Source: Saccharopolyspora elongata (GTDB lineage Bacteria; Actinomycetota; Actinomycetes; Mycobacteriales; Pseudonocardiaceae). Taken from it: DNA of 64,000 nt. Location: the NCBI RefSeq assembly GCF_004348985.1, contig NZ_SMKW01000019.1:62001-126000 (forward strand), given 5' to 3'. Below are positions 36,861 to 44,717 of the stretch, in pieces. The notes below the pieces were generated by a model. It saw nothing but the letters and a program-made list of their open reading frames with translations, searched no databases and was not told the origin of the DNA. The number at the start of each line of letters is the position of its first letter. The first letter of the stretch is position 1. A program made the position numbers and the translations under genes.

Positions 36861-38150
36861 TCAGCGATCGGCGATGAGGAAGATCTGCTCAGGTGGTTCG
36901 ACGGCGGCGGGTTCGGCGGGCAGCGAGCGCGCCCGGCCCGCCCGCCAGCGGCGCCGTCGCCCGCGAGGCAGGACCACCGCCATCGCCGCGGCCAGCACGA
37001 CCACCCCGGCCGCGGCGATGGTCAGCCACTTCGCCACGTCCGCCGTGCCCTGCTCCCACGCGATCCGGTCGAGTCGCGCCTGATCCAGGGGCTGCGGGAC
37101 GTGCGCCGGCAGCGCCGCCGGGTTGTCGAGGTCGAGCCCGTCGGTCACCGCCCGGTACGGATCGACCAGGCCCGCCCCGTAGCCGTCGCCGGTCGCTCCG
37201 CCGCGGGCCGGGCTCGCGGTGGCCATCAGCCGCTGGGCGACCTCGGGAGCGGTGAGCCGGGGCCAGGCGGCGCGCACCAGCGCCGCGGTCCCGGCCACGA
37301 ACGGCGCGGCGAAGCTGGTGCCGTCGACGTAGGTGTGACCGTCCACCCTGGTCGTGGCGAGCACCTTCTCGCCCGGCGCGACGAGGTCCACGTACCGGCC
37401 GATCTGCGATCCGGACATCCGGGCGCCGTCGATGTCCACGGCGCCGACGCCGAGCACGCCGTCGTACGCGGCCGGGTAGGACGGCAGTTCGGCGCTCGCG
37501 TCCCGCTGCGCGTTGCCGGCCGCGGCCACCACCAGCACGTCCTTGGCCACCGCGTACGCGACCGCGCCCCGGATGGCGGGGTAGTCGTCCGGCCCCGCCA
37601 GGGACAGGTTGATCACCTTCGCGCCCTGGTCCGCGGCGTAGCGGATGCCGTTCGCCACCACCTGCGGGTCGATCCGCAGCGACTCGCCGCGATCGCCGAC
37701 GTCCCGGTCGCTGATCCGCACCGGCAGGATCGCCGCGTCCGGCGCGACCCCGTGGAAGCCGACGCCGGGCACCTGGTCGGCGGCGATGATCCCGGCCACC
37801 CCGGTCCCGTGGGAGACGCAGTCGAACGCGCCCGGCAGCGCGCCAGTCAGGTAGAAGTCGCGGCCCGGCAACACCTTTCCCGGCCGGCGCAGCTGCGGGT
37901 GGTCGGCGTCGACGCCGGAGTCGACGACCGCGACCAGCACCCCGGAGCCCCGGCTGTGCGGCCAGGCGCGCTGCGGGTCGAGGACCTGCTGGGCCCACGG
38001 CTGCTCCCGCACCTGCGGGCGGGTCGGCTCCGGGTCGTGGCAGGCGCCGGGCGGGGGAGCGGCGTCCGCGACGGCGCCGCCGGTGATCTGAAGCGCCGTC
38101 GCGGCAAGCACCGCGGCGAGCAGCACTCGATGTCGTCTCATCTCCACCAT
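36861..38150 (-). CDS. mycP: Type VII secretion-associated serine protease, mycosin
   Basis: A 429-residue subtilisin-like protease. It has a signal peptide (residues about 5-30), a catalytic Asp in VAVVDSGVDADHP near 78, His in CVSHGTGVAGII near 112 and Ser in DGTSFAAPFVAG near 278, a C-terminal transmembrane helix (WLTIAAAGVVVLAAAMAVVL) and a short cytosolic tail. Mycosins sit on the periplasmic side of the ESX pore, stabilise it and process substrates. Two ATG codons (38150, 38141) are possible starts. It ends a minus-strand run of five genes beginning at 40501. Confidence 0.95.
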   Translation of the reverse strand: MVEMRRHRVLLAAVLAATALQITGGAVADAAPPPGACHDPEPTRPQVREQPWAQQVLDPQRAWPHSRGSGVLVAVVDSGVDADHPQLRRPGKVLPGRDFYLTGALPGAFDCVSHGTGVAGIIAADQVPGVGFHGVAPDAAILPVRISDRDVGDRGESLRIDPQVVANGIRYAADQGAKVINLSLAGPDDYPAIRGAVAYAVAKDVLVVAAAGNAQRDASAELPSYPAAYDGVLGVGAVDIDGARMSGSQIGRYVDLVAPGEKVLATTRVDGHTYVDGTSFAAPFVAGTAALVRAAWPRLTAPEVAQRLMATASPARGGATGDGYGAGLVDPYRAVTDGLDLDNPAALPAHVPQPLDQARLDRIAWEQGTADVAKWLTIAAAGVVVLAAAMAVVLPRGRRRRWRAGRARSLPAEPAAVEPPEQIFLIADR

Positions 38151-38203
38151 GGTCTTCCCGGTGCGGGCCGCATCGCTGCTCGTGGCCGCAACAGGCCACG
38201 AGC

Positions 38204-38590
38204 TCAGCGGGTGCGGCCCAGTGCGCGGTCCAGTTGGTGCAGCGAGGGGTCGAAATCGACGTCGGTGCGGTCGATTTCGGCGTCCGGGGGCAGGAACGGC
38301 TTGGCGAGCTCGAACACGTCCTGGCGCGCGCAACCGGCCGCGAACCGGATGGTCCCCATGATCTGCTCGGCCAACCGCCGCGAATCGGGGGCGTGGAAGA
38401 CCCGCGGATCGATGTGCAGCTCGACGAGTTCGCCGCGGCCGCTCACCGTCGCCGAGACGAGGCCGTCGGCGGAGTCGGCGGTGACCCGCATGTCGGTCAG
38501 CTCGTCCCGGAACTTCCGGATCCCGTCGGCGAGGCGCTCGTAGGTCTCCCGCATCTCGCCGAGATCGTGGTCATCGGTCCCGTTCTGCAC
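38204..38590 (-). CDS. YbaB/EbfC-family protein (EspL-like)
   Basis: A 128-residue protein if the GTG at 38588-38590 is used. MRETYERLADGIRKFRDEL forms the first helix, followed by the YbaB/EbfC beta region (LVSATVSGRGELVELHIDPR) and a helix rich in charged residues. YbaB-like proteins bind nucleic acid or act as small dimeric scaffolds; EspL of the mycobacterial ESX-1 region belongs to this fold, so the location fits. The start overlaps the end of the upstream gene by 20 bases, consistent with coupling. Role in secretion inferred. Confidence 0.7.
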   Translation of the reverse strand: MQNGTDDHDLGEMRETYERLADGIRKFRDELTDMRVTADSADGLVSATVSGRGELVELHIDPRVFHAPDSRRLAEQIMGTIRFAAGCARQDVFELAKPFLPPDAEIDRTDVDFDPSLHQLDRALGRTR

Positions 38591-39089
38591 GCGTTCCCCG
38601 TCCCTTTCCGACACTGCCGGCGAGGCGGGTGGCTTCGGCGATGACCGCGGGCCAGTCGTCCTGCCCGGCACCCGCGACCGAGACGACGACCAACCGATTC
38701 CCGTCCGGCACTTGCACTTCCGCCTTGATCCGCGGCAGGAGCAGCTCCTCTCGCGCCCCGGCGACCTCCGGCGGCAGGCGGTACTCCCCGGCGTGCAGGG
38801 CCACCAGCGCCGGCCCGTTGGCCAGCGTCGCGACGCCGACCTGGGCCGCCGGGTGCCGCCGCCGGTAGGGCACGACGAGGCTGCTCGCGACCGCCACCGC
38901 GGGCAGCGGCATCGCGCGCAGCGGGGCGACGCCGACGGCCAGCGCCAGCGAGACCGGCGGATCGCCGGCGGTGAACCTGCCGAGGATGCTCGCGCCCTGC
39001 TCGGCGGCGCCCGGTGGCAGCGGCATCGCCTCGAAGCCTTCGGGCAACGCGATCTCCGGCATCCGGGATCGGGAGGCTACCGCCGTCAT
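38571..39089 (-). CDS. Type VII locus protein of unknown function
   Basis: A 172-residue alpha/beta protein without signal peptide or membrane helix. Readable blocks are IALPEGFEAMPLPPGAAEQG, VSLALAVGVAPL and VPDGNRLVVVSVAGAGQDDW. I do not recognise a family. It overlaps its upstream neighbour by four bases (ATGA) and its downstream neighbour by about 20, so it belongs to the mycosin operon. Its size and position between a CpnT-N-like protein and an EspL-like protein suggest a cytosolic accessory or chaperone role, which is only an inference. Confidence 0.7.
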   Translation of the reverse strand: MTAVASRSRMPEIALPEGFEAMPLPPGAAEQGASILGRFTAGDPPVSLALAVGVAPLRAMPLPAVAVASSLVVPYRRRHPAAQVGVATLANGPALVALHAGEYRLPPEVAGAREELLLPRIKAEVQVPDGNRLVVVSVAGAGQDDWPAVIAEATRLAGSVGKGRGTRAERDR

Positions 39090-40144
39090 CGTGCCCCCAC
39101 CCGGTCCCGTGCCCTGGTTTCGTCGCGCGCGCCCTGGTTCTCGTTGTCCGCGGCGATCCCGTCCCCGGCCGCGTTGGCGAACGGGACGACGATGCCCAGC
39201 GGTGTTCCCTTGAGCGCTACCTGCAAGGGGTTCTCCGGCACCCAGTAGGACTCCAGGTCGTTGAAGTACGTCGGCGGGCCTTCGTCGGGCGTGGCAAGCT
39301 CCGCTCCGATCTGCTGCCCGACGACGAAGGTGGTGCCGTTCGGCACGCCGGACGCGCCGTAGATGACCGCCTGCCGGTCCCAGTTCAGCGTCTCCTCGGC
39401 GACATCGGCGCCGGCCTTGTCCGCCAGCGTGTGGCCGCCCAGCGCCACGACGCCGGTGCCCAGCGACGCCTTCCCCAGCGCGTTGCTGATCCCCTCCGCT
39501 ATGGGATTCGGGACGACCCCGGCCACATCGGAGGCCAGGCCGAGCGTGGTGCTGATGTCACCCACCACATCGGACACCTTGTTGACGAGTTCGGCGTTGT
39601 CCGTCAGCAGGTCCTGGCCCCTCTCCAGCAGGTTGCGGCCCTCGCCGAGCTCCGCGACGATCGCGCCGTGGTCCACGTCCCGGCGGTTGGCGATCCCGTC
39701 CAGCAGGCCGTTGAGGTGGTTGTTGATCCACGAGGCGACCTGCTTCACGATCCGCTCCTGGGCGTCGTCGCCGATGAACGGGACGGCACCGGCGGCCTCG
39801 TACGGGACGGTGTTGAGCGCGATGATGTTCTGGATGTACTGCTTCGCGTTCTTGACGTCGGCGGCGAACGCGCCGGCGAGCCCGCCGAGCTGCACCATTT
39901 GACCGGCGGCGCCGACGCCCAGCTTGATCTCCCAGGTCAGCACGCTGACGAACTGGCCGCCCCCCGGGTCCTGCCAGGCCTCCCAGACCGCCTCAAGACC
40001 CGCCTCGTTGAGCCCCGCGAACGCCGCGGCGGAATCCAGCAGCGCGAAGTAGATCGCGCCCACCATGTCCTCGTTGGTGTCCGGCCACTCGGTGAGCGGC
40101 TTGACCTTGGACCACAGTTCCCCGGAGGGTTCCGAAACAGGCAC
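39086..40144 (-). CDS. CpnT-N-like / WXG100-like type VII substrate
   Basis: A 352-residue protein. The start (ELWSKVKPLTEWPDTNEDMV) matches the WPxxxED signature of the N-terminal WXG100-like domain found in CpnT and related large actinobacterial type VII effectors. Helical stretches then cover residues 40-260. The tail (VAEETLNWDRQAVIYGASGV through FNDLESYWVPENPLQVAL) does not resemble a toxin domain I know. The GTG start at 40142-40144 is used. It lies 30 bp after the EspC-like gene and overlaps the next gene by ATGA. Possibly a secreted carrier without a toxin, or an effector of unknown activity. Confidence 0.65.
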   Translation of the reverse strand: MPVSEPSGELWSKVKPLTEWPDTNEDMVGAIYFALLDSAAAFAGLNEAGLEAVWEAWQDPGGGQFVSVLTWEIKLGVGAAGQMVQLGGLAGAFAADVKNAKQYIQNIIALNTVPYEAAGAVPFIGDDAQERIVKQVASWINNHLNGLLDGIANRRDVDHGAIVAELGEGRNLLERGQDLLTDNAELVNKVSDVVGDISTTLGLASDVAGVVPNPIAEGISNALGKASLGTGVVALGGHTLADKAGADVAEETLNWDRQAVIYGASGVPNGTTFVVGQQIGAELATPDEGPPTYFNDLESYWVPENPLQVALKGTPLGIVVPFANAAGDGIAADNENQGARDETRARDRVGAR

Positions 40145-40174
40145 AGCACTTCCCAGTGTCGCATGTGGACGGAT

Positions 40175-40501
40175 TCAGCGGATGCCGGGAATTCCGCCCT
40201 CGATGGTCTGGCTCGCGGCGATCTCGGCCTCCCGGTACGCCTGAACGGCGACGCGGCCCGCGTGGGTGGTCATCTCCAGCTTGTCGAGCACGCCGTCGGC
40301 GAGGGTGCGGACCTGCTCGGCCGCCGGGACGTAGGTCGGCCGGAACGCCTGCGCCAGCCTGCCCTGCCCGATGCCCTCCTCGTTGTTGACGGTCACCGGC
40401 CGCAGCCGGAGCCAGGTGTTGCTGGTCTCGCTCAGGAGCGACTGGATCTGTACCACCTCGGTGTCGGTCGCTTCGAGTCGCATGTTGAGTTCCCAGGTCA
40501 C
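40175..40501 (-). CDS. EspC/WXG100-like small type VII protein
   Basis: A 108-residue helical protein, first in the minus-strand operon that runs to mycosin. LEATDTEVVQIQSLLSETSN and YVPAAEQVRTLADGVLDKLE form the two helices. AVQAYREAEIAASQ near the end has YREAE, matching the YxxxE export signal. The central turn lacks WxG. The GTG at 40499-40501 is used. It probably pairs with the CpnT-N-like protein encoded next, as small EspC- or Esx-type partners often do. Confidence 0.7.
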   Translation of the reverse strand: MTWELNMRLEATDTEVVQIQSLLSETSNTWLRLRPVTVNNEEGIGQGRLAQAFRPTYVPAAEQVRTLADGVLDKLEMTTHAGRVAVQAYREAEIAASQTIEGGIPGIR

Positions 40502-40676
40502 GCCCCACCCCGAAGTCTCGTTCCAGCCCGGATCCGGACCAACGGTAGGCGCGGAGATGGCGGACGAGGACCGGATGACACCTTGCTGCCATCACCGTCG
40601 TGCGCGACCCGGCGGCGGAACGCCGAACCCTTCGAACGGGTCGATGTGCCGCCCTGGCACGACATCACGATCCGCA

Positions 40677-40771
40677 GTTTCAATTGAAACCTGCGTCCGC
40701 AGACACCCCGACGTCCAGTTTCAATTGAAACTTGTGGTTCGTTGGACCTGTGGCCCAGTTTCAATTGAAAC
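40677..40771. repeat. Three GTTTCAATTGAAAC dyads at 40-41 bp spacing
   Basis: The perfect 14-bp palindrome GTTTCAATTGAAAC occurs at 40677-40690, 40718-40731 and 40758-40771, each preceded by CA. The spacers (27 and 26 bp) are unrelated. It lies between the 3' end of the histidine kinase gene and the start of the 40.5-kb operon, both on the minus strand. The word differs from the chromosomal parS core GTTTCACGTGAAAC only in the two central bases. Function unknown: operator, nucleoid site or transcription end. Confidence 0.9.
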
Positions 40772-40782
40772 TCGGCACCCGG

Positions 40783-42033
40783 TCAGGACGCGCTCAGCGG
40801 GAGGCGCAGCTCGAAGATCGCGCCACCCTCGTCGGCGTTGTAGACCGCCAGCGTTCCGTTGTGGGCTTGGGCCACCCAGCGCACGATCGACAGGCCCAGG
40901 CCGGACGATCCGCCGGTGCTGCTGAACCGGTCGAAGGCGTCCGCCGCCGCCTCCGCGTCGATGCCGGGGCCGTGGTCGGCAACCGTGACGGTGCCGCCGG
41001 CCACCGTGATGTGCACGATCGCGTCCGCGCCCGGCTGCCGCCCGTACCGCATCGCGTTGTCCAGCAAGTTTCCGATGGCCCGCTGCACCAGCACCGGGTC
41101 GGCGTCCACTTTGGTCGGTGCCGCGGTGACGGTCACCTGCGCCCCGTCGGTCCTGGTGTCCTCGACGACGCCGACCACCAGCTGGTCCAGCCAGACCGGC
41201 TGGATGGTCAGCTGCTCCACCCCGGCCGCGAGCCGCGCCCGGGCCAGCAGGTCGTCGATGATGCTGCCCATCCGCGCCGCCAGCTGGACGGTGCGCGGCA
41301 ACAGATCGGCGCGCTGGGTCGGGTTGTCGAGCGCGGTTTCGGCGAGCGCGCGCAGCGCCGCCACCGGCGTCCGCAGGTCGTGCGCCGTCTCGGCTAGCAG
41401 CACCTCCTGCTGCTGCAGCGCCGCTGCCGCGGGCCGGATCGAGCGTCCGGACAACAGGTGGCTCGCCACCCCCAGCCCGCCGATCAGCACCGCGCAGCCG
41501 CCGATCACCACCAGCACCAGCTCGGTGTGCCGCTGCTGCTCCGGGCGGGCGTCGGCGACCGCGACCACCGCGCCGATGTAGGTGCCGTCGCGGCTGATCA
41601 GCGGCTCGGCCCGCACCCTGACCGGCTCGCCGCCGGTGCCCTCCTGGTAGCCGGAGACCAGGTTGCCGGAACCGACGGCCCCGGCCGCCAGCCCGTTGAG
41701 CACCCCGATGTCCATCGGCACGCACTGCCGGTCCGACAGGTGCGGCTGGAAGGTGGGTGCGCCGCCGGGCAGGATCGCGAACTGCGGGCAGCCTTCGTTG
41801 AGCACGTCGGCGTTGACGAGGTTGAACTGGATGGCCTCGTCGAAGCCGACGAGCCTGCTGACCGACGAGGTGATCCGGTGCAGCTCCGCATCGGTCTGCT
41901 CGATGCCCCGCTTGCCGTCCTCGCTGATCACGAACCAGGCGAGCACCACGAGCCCAATGGCGTTCATCGCCGTGAACAGCGCGGTGAGCGTCCAGCGCAG
42001 CCTGCGCAGCCGGTCCGCTGCGGAGTGGTTCAC
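40783..42033 (-). CDS. Two-component sensor histidine kinase
   Basis: A 416-residue membrane kinase. A first helix at about 12-38 is followed by an extracytoplasmic sensor (about 40-165) with two cysteines, and a second helix at about 170-195. The HisKA box AETAHDLRTPVAALRALAE carries the phospho-accepting His. The N-box is NLLDNAMRYGR, and the ATP lid has VADHGPGID and GSSGLGLSIV. The GTG start at 42031-42033 overlaps the stop of the response regulator (GTGA), so the pair is co-translated. The signal is unknown. Confidence 0.95.
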   Translation of the reverse strand: MNHSAADRLRRLRWTLTALFTAMNAIGLVVLAWFVISEDGKRGIEQTDAELHRITSSVSRLVGFDEAIQFNLVNADVLNEGCPQFAILPGGAPTFQPHLSDRQCVPMDIGVLNGLAAGAVGSGNLVSGYQEGTGGEPVRVRAEPLISRDGTYIGAVVAVADARPEQQRHTELVLVVIGGCAVLIGGLGVASHLLSGRSIRPAAAALQQQEVLLAETAHDLRTPVAALRALAETALDNPTQRADLLPRTVQLAARMGSIIDDLLARARLAAGVEQLTIQPVWLDQLVVGVVEDTRTDGAQVTVTAAPTKVDADPVLVQRAIGNLLDNAMRYGRQPGADAIVHITVAGGTVTVADHGPGIDAEAAADAFDRFSSTGGSSGLGLSIVRWVAQAHNGTLAVYNADEGGAIFELRLPLSAS

Positions 42034-42695
42034 GGCGTGCCGAGCCGGTAGCCGACGCCGCGCACCGCGTGGATCAACTCGGGTTCGCGCAGCTTGCGGC
42101 GCAACCTCCGGACCGTCGCGTCGACCACGTTGGACATCGGATCGGTCTGCTCGTCCCAGCAGTGCTCGATCAGATCGGCCCGTCCCACCGTTCGCCCCGC
42201 CCTGGTGAGGAGGTATTCGAGCACGGCGAACTCCTTGTTCGTCAAGGTCAGCAGCGCGCCCGCCCGGCGCACCTCGCGACGCGCGCAGTCCATCACGAGG
42301 TCGGTGTGGCTCAGCACGGTGGGCCGGAAGATACCGGCCCGGCGGCAGAGGTTGGCCACCCGCTCGGCGAGCTCGGCCATGGCGAACGGCTTGACCAGGT
42401 AGTCGTCGCCCCCGTGCTCGAACCCCGCCACCCGGTCGGCGAGCGCGTCGCGTGCGGTGAGGAACAGCACCGGCGCGTGCCAGCCCTCCCGCCGCCTGGC
42501 GTGGACGTAGTCGATGGCGTCGCCGTCCGGCAGCATCCGGTCGAACACCACGCAGTCGTAGTGGTTTTCGCGCAGGGCCGGATCCGCGGTCTTGATGTCC
42601 CCGCAGGCGTCGACCTCGACGTTCGACGTGCGCAGTTTCGCGGCGACCGCGATGCGCAGGTTCTCGTCGTCCTCGACGACCATGATCCGTGTCAT
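42030..42695 (-). CDS. OmpR-family response regulator
   Basis: A 221-residue regulator. The receiver domain has acidic pocket VVEDDEN, phospho-acceptor Asp in CVVFDRMLPDGD and Lys in DDYLVKPFAM. The C-terminal winged helix ends RRLRRKLREPELIHAVRGVG. The start is taken as ATG 42693-42695; a TTG one codon upstream is possible. It partners the adjacent histidine kinase. The orphan regulator at 43714 is closely similar (same FDRMLP, FLTARD, DDYLVKPFAMAEL words), suggesting duplication. Confidence 0.95.
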   Translation of the reverse strand: MTRIMVVEDDENLRIAVAAKLRTSNVEVDACGDIKTADPALRENHYDCVVFDRMLPDGDAIDYVHARRREGWHAPVLFLTARDALADRVAGFEHGGDDYLVKPFAMAELAERVANLCRRAGIFRPTVLSHTDLVMDCARREVRRAGALLTLTNKEFAVLEYLLTRAGRTVGRADLIEHCWDEQTDPMSNVVDATVRRLRRKLREPELIHAVRGVGYRLGTP

Positions 42696-42982
42696 CAAAA
42701 CCTCATGTGGTGCGGAGGAAAGTCGGTGTCATGCAGTTCCAGCCACCCGCTCCGCCCGGTGCGCACACCGCGCGGAACACCTTCCTCGAGCCGGGGGACG
42801 CGAAGCGAGCCGCGCCCCTGAACGCTAACCCGAGGACGGGCGCAGGTCAGCCGATCGGTCCGATCTGGCATGAACCGGCCGCGGGCCGGAACTCGTTGCG
42901 GCACGCCGGGAAGCCCTGCTCGGGGGAGCAGCGGGACGCGGCCGCGCAATCCGATTCCCACCGCTCAACGGAGGTGCCCGTC

Positions 42983-43660
42983 ATGAAAGCCCAGTCAGCA
43001 GGTCGGCTCAGCCTGGTCGGGGGAAGCGGTCCGGCGACGGGCCGCGCCAGGATGGACGCGCTCCTGGCCTCGGCCACCAGCGAGGTGCTGGTCATGGCCG
43101 TCGGCGCGCAGTCCTGGCCGATCGGTGCGCTGCGCCGGTCGGGCGCGAACCTGCGCCACGGCGTGCGGTACCGGGTGCTGGCGCCCGACGCGGTGCGGCT
43201 TTCCGGCGCGCTGACCGCCCTGGCGCTCGCCGGGGCGGAGGTCCGGACCGATGCCGAGGTCCCGATGGAGGCGGTGGTGGTCGACGGGACGTCCGCGGTG
43301 CTGCCCGCGGACCGCTCGAACGCCGGGAGCGCCACGGGCGCGGCATTCTTCCAGCTGCCCAGCGTGGTCACCGCGACCGTGGGCCTGTTCGAGCGGATCT
43401 GGCGGTCCGCGGTGCCGCTCACCCCGGCCGATTTGCCGGAATCCGGCGACGTTTCGGTGCTGACGAGCCGGGAGCGAGACCTGCTGACCCTGCTCTGCTC
43501 GGGCAGCACCGACGAATCGGCGGCGGCCCGCCTGGGCATCTCGGTCCGCACCGTCCGGCGGATGGTGGCCGACATCATGAACCGGCTCGGCGCGCGCAGC
43601 AGGTTCCAGGCCGGGGTCAAGGCGGCCGACCGGGGCTGGCTGATGGACGAGGCGGGGTGA
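42983..43660 (+). CDS. LuxR-type HTH regulator
   Basis: A 225-residue protein. A C-terminal GerE/LuxR helix-turn-helix spans about 155-215 (LTSRERDLLTLLCSGSTDES, then GISVRTVRRMVADIMNRLGA). The N-terminal domain has the pattern of a degenerate phospholipase-D-like fold (TSEVLVMAVGA, VRYRVLAPDAVR), as seen in other actinobacterial LuxR regulators. GGAGG lies 9 bases before the ATG. It is upstream of and codirectional with the orphan response regulator (53 bp gap) and divergent from the two-component operon, so these regulators may form one circuit. Confidence 0.88.
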   Translation: MKAQSAGRLSLVGGSGPATGRARMDALLASATSEVLVMAVGAQSWPIGALRRSGANLRHGVRYRVLAPDAVRLSGALTALALAGAEVRTDAEVPMEAVVVDGTSAVLPADRSNAGSATGAAFFQLPSVVTATVGLFERIWRSAVPLTPADLPESGDVSVLTSRERDLLTLLCSGSTDESAAARLGISVRTVRRMVADIMNRLGARSRFQAGVKAADRGWLMDEAG

Positions 43661-43713
43661 TCGGTATCGCCAATGCCGGTATGCGGGCGGCGCCGGCGCG
43701 CTAGCGTGCACCT

Positions 43714-44370
43714 GTGCGGGTGTTGGTGACCGAGGACGACGACAACTTGCGGGTGGCGCTCGACGGGGCCTTGCGCGGCGCCGGGTTCGCGGTGGACGTC
43801 GCGGCCGACCTGCCCGCCGCCGACGAGGCGCTGTTCGTGAACGCCTACGACTGCGCGGTGTTCGACCGGATGCTGCCCGCCGGGGACGCGCTGCACTACG
43901 TGCGCGGCAAGCGCGCGGAAGGCTGGCCGGTGCCGGTTCTCTTCCTGACCGCGCGGGACAGCCTGGCCGACCGGATCGACGGCCTGCGCCTCGGCGACGA
44001 CTACCTGGTGAAGCCCTTCGCGATGGCGGAGCTGGTGGCCAGGGTGCGCGGCCTGTGCCGGCGCACCACGGCGGGCCGGCCGGCGGTGCTGCACTGCGCG
44101 GACGTCGAGCTCGACGGCGGCAACCACCAGGTGCGCCGGGCCGGCGTGCTGCTCACCTTGACCCGCAAGGAGTTCCTGGTCCTGGAGCGGATGATGACCT
44201 CGCCCGGCACGCCGCTGTCGCGCCCGGAGCTGATCGACTACGCGTGGGACGAGGCGGCGGACCCGGCGTCGAACGTGCTCGACGTGGTGATCGGCCGCCT
44301 GCGCCGCAAGCTCGGCGAACCACAGCTGATCCAGACCGTCCGCGGCTCCGGCTACCTGATCACCGGGTAA
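43714..44370 (+). CDS. Orphan OmpR-family response regulator
   Basis: A 218-residue regulator with receiver motifs VTEDDDN, CAVFDRMLPAGD and DDYLVKPFAMAEL and a C-terminal winged helix ending LRRKLGEPQLIQTVRGSGYL. There is no kinase gene beside it. It is strongly similar to the regulator at 42030, except that one residue is missing in the beta4-alpha4 region (RLGDDY against EHGGDDY). It may be served by the neighbouring kinase or respond by other means. GTG start at 43714. Confidence 0.93.
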   Translation: MRVLVTEDDDNLRVALDGALRGAGFAVDVAADLPAADEALFVNAYDCAVFDRMLPAGDALHYVRGKRAEGWPVPVLFLTARDSLADRIDGLRLGDDYLVKPFAMAELVARVRGLCRRTTAGRPAVLHCADVELDGGNHQVRRAGVLLTLTRKEFLVLERMMTSPGTPLSRPELIDYAWDEAADPASNVLDVVIGRLRRKLGEPQLIQTVRGSGYLITG

Positions 44371-44391
44371 CCCGCCCGCGCCAGGAACCCC

Positions 44392-44687
44392 CCAATTTTA
44401 GGCAAAATCGGGAACCTGCCCGGCCGGGATGAGCGATCCGGTTTCAGGTCGTTCCAGAATGGTGCGCGCCCCGTGCAGGACGTGGCCATCTGGGGCGCGG
44501 GGCGCCGTTTTCGCGCGAAACCGGCGCCCCGCGTGAGGGCGGGGCGACGGTTTCGCGCGAAAACGCCCACCGGTGTCAGGAGCCGGGAACCTCGGGAGAG
44601 CGGTTCGAAAACGACTTCTTGGGCAAGAGCGGCAGCGCCCCGCGTGGTCGCGTGGTGGGGGGAGCTCCCAATTTTAGGCAAAATTGG
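44392..44687. repeat. Inverted-repeat cluster between convergent genes
   Basis: Two near-identical stem-loops CCAATTTT-AGGC-AAAATYGG (44392-44411 with one mismatch, 44668-44687 perfect) bracket two GC-rich dyads with core TTTCGCGCGAAA (44509-44520 and 44551-44562, 42 bp apart). The first of these sits in a 32-bp near-perfect palindrome (44499-44530). The 347-bp gap has no gene. Both flanking genes end here, so bidirectional termination is likely. Confidence 0.85.
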
Positions 44688-44717
44688 AAATCCTCCTAGT
44701 GGCCGCAAGGCGGGTGC

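Noticed and set aside
40677-40771. CRISPR array
   Set aside because: Repeats are only 14-16 bp and perfectly palindromic, there are just three, and no cas gene is present. The resemblance to the ATTGAAAC end of CRISPR repeats is coincidental.
40677-40771. True parS sites
   Set aside because: The core has AATT instead of ACGT, and the centre matters for ParB binding. No parA/parB or replication genes are nearby, so I report only the resemblance.
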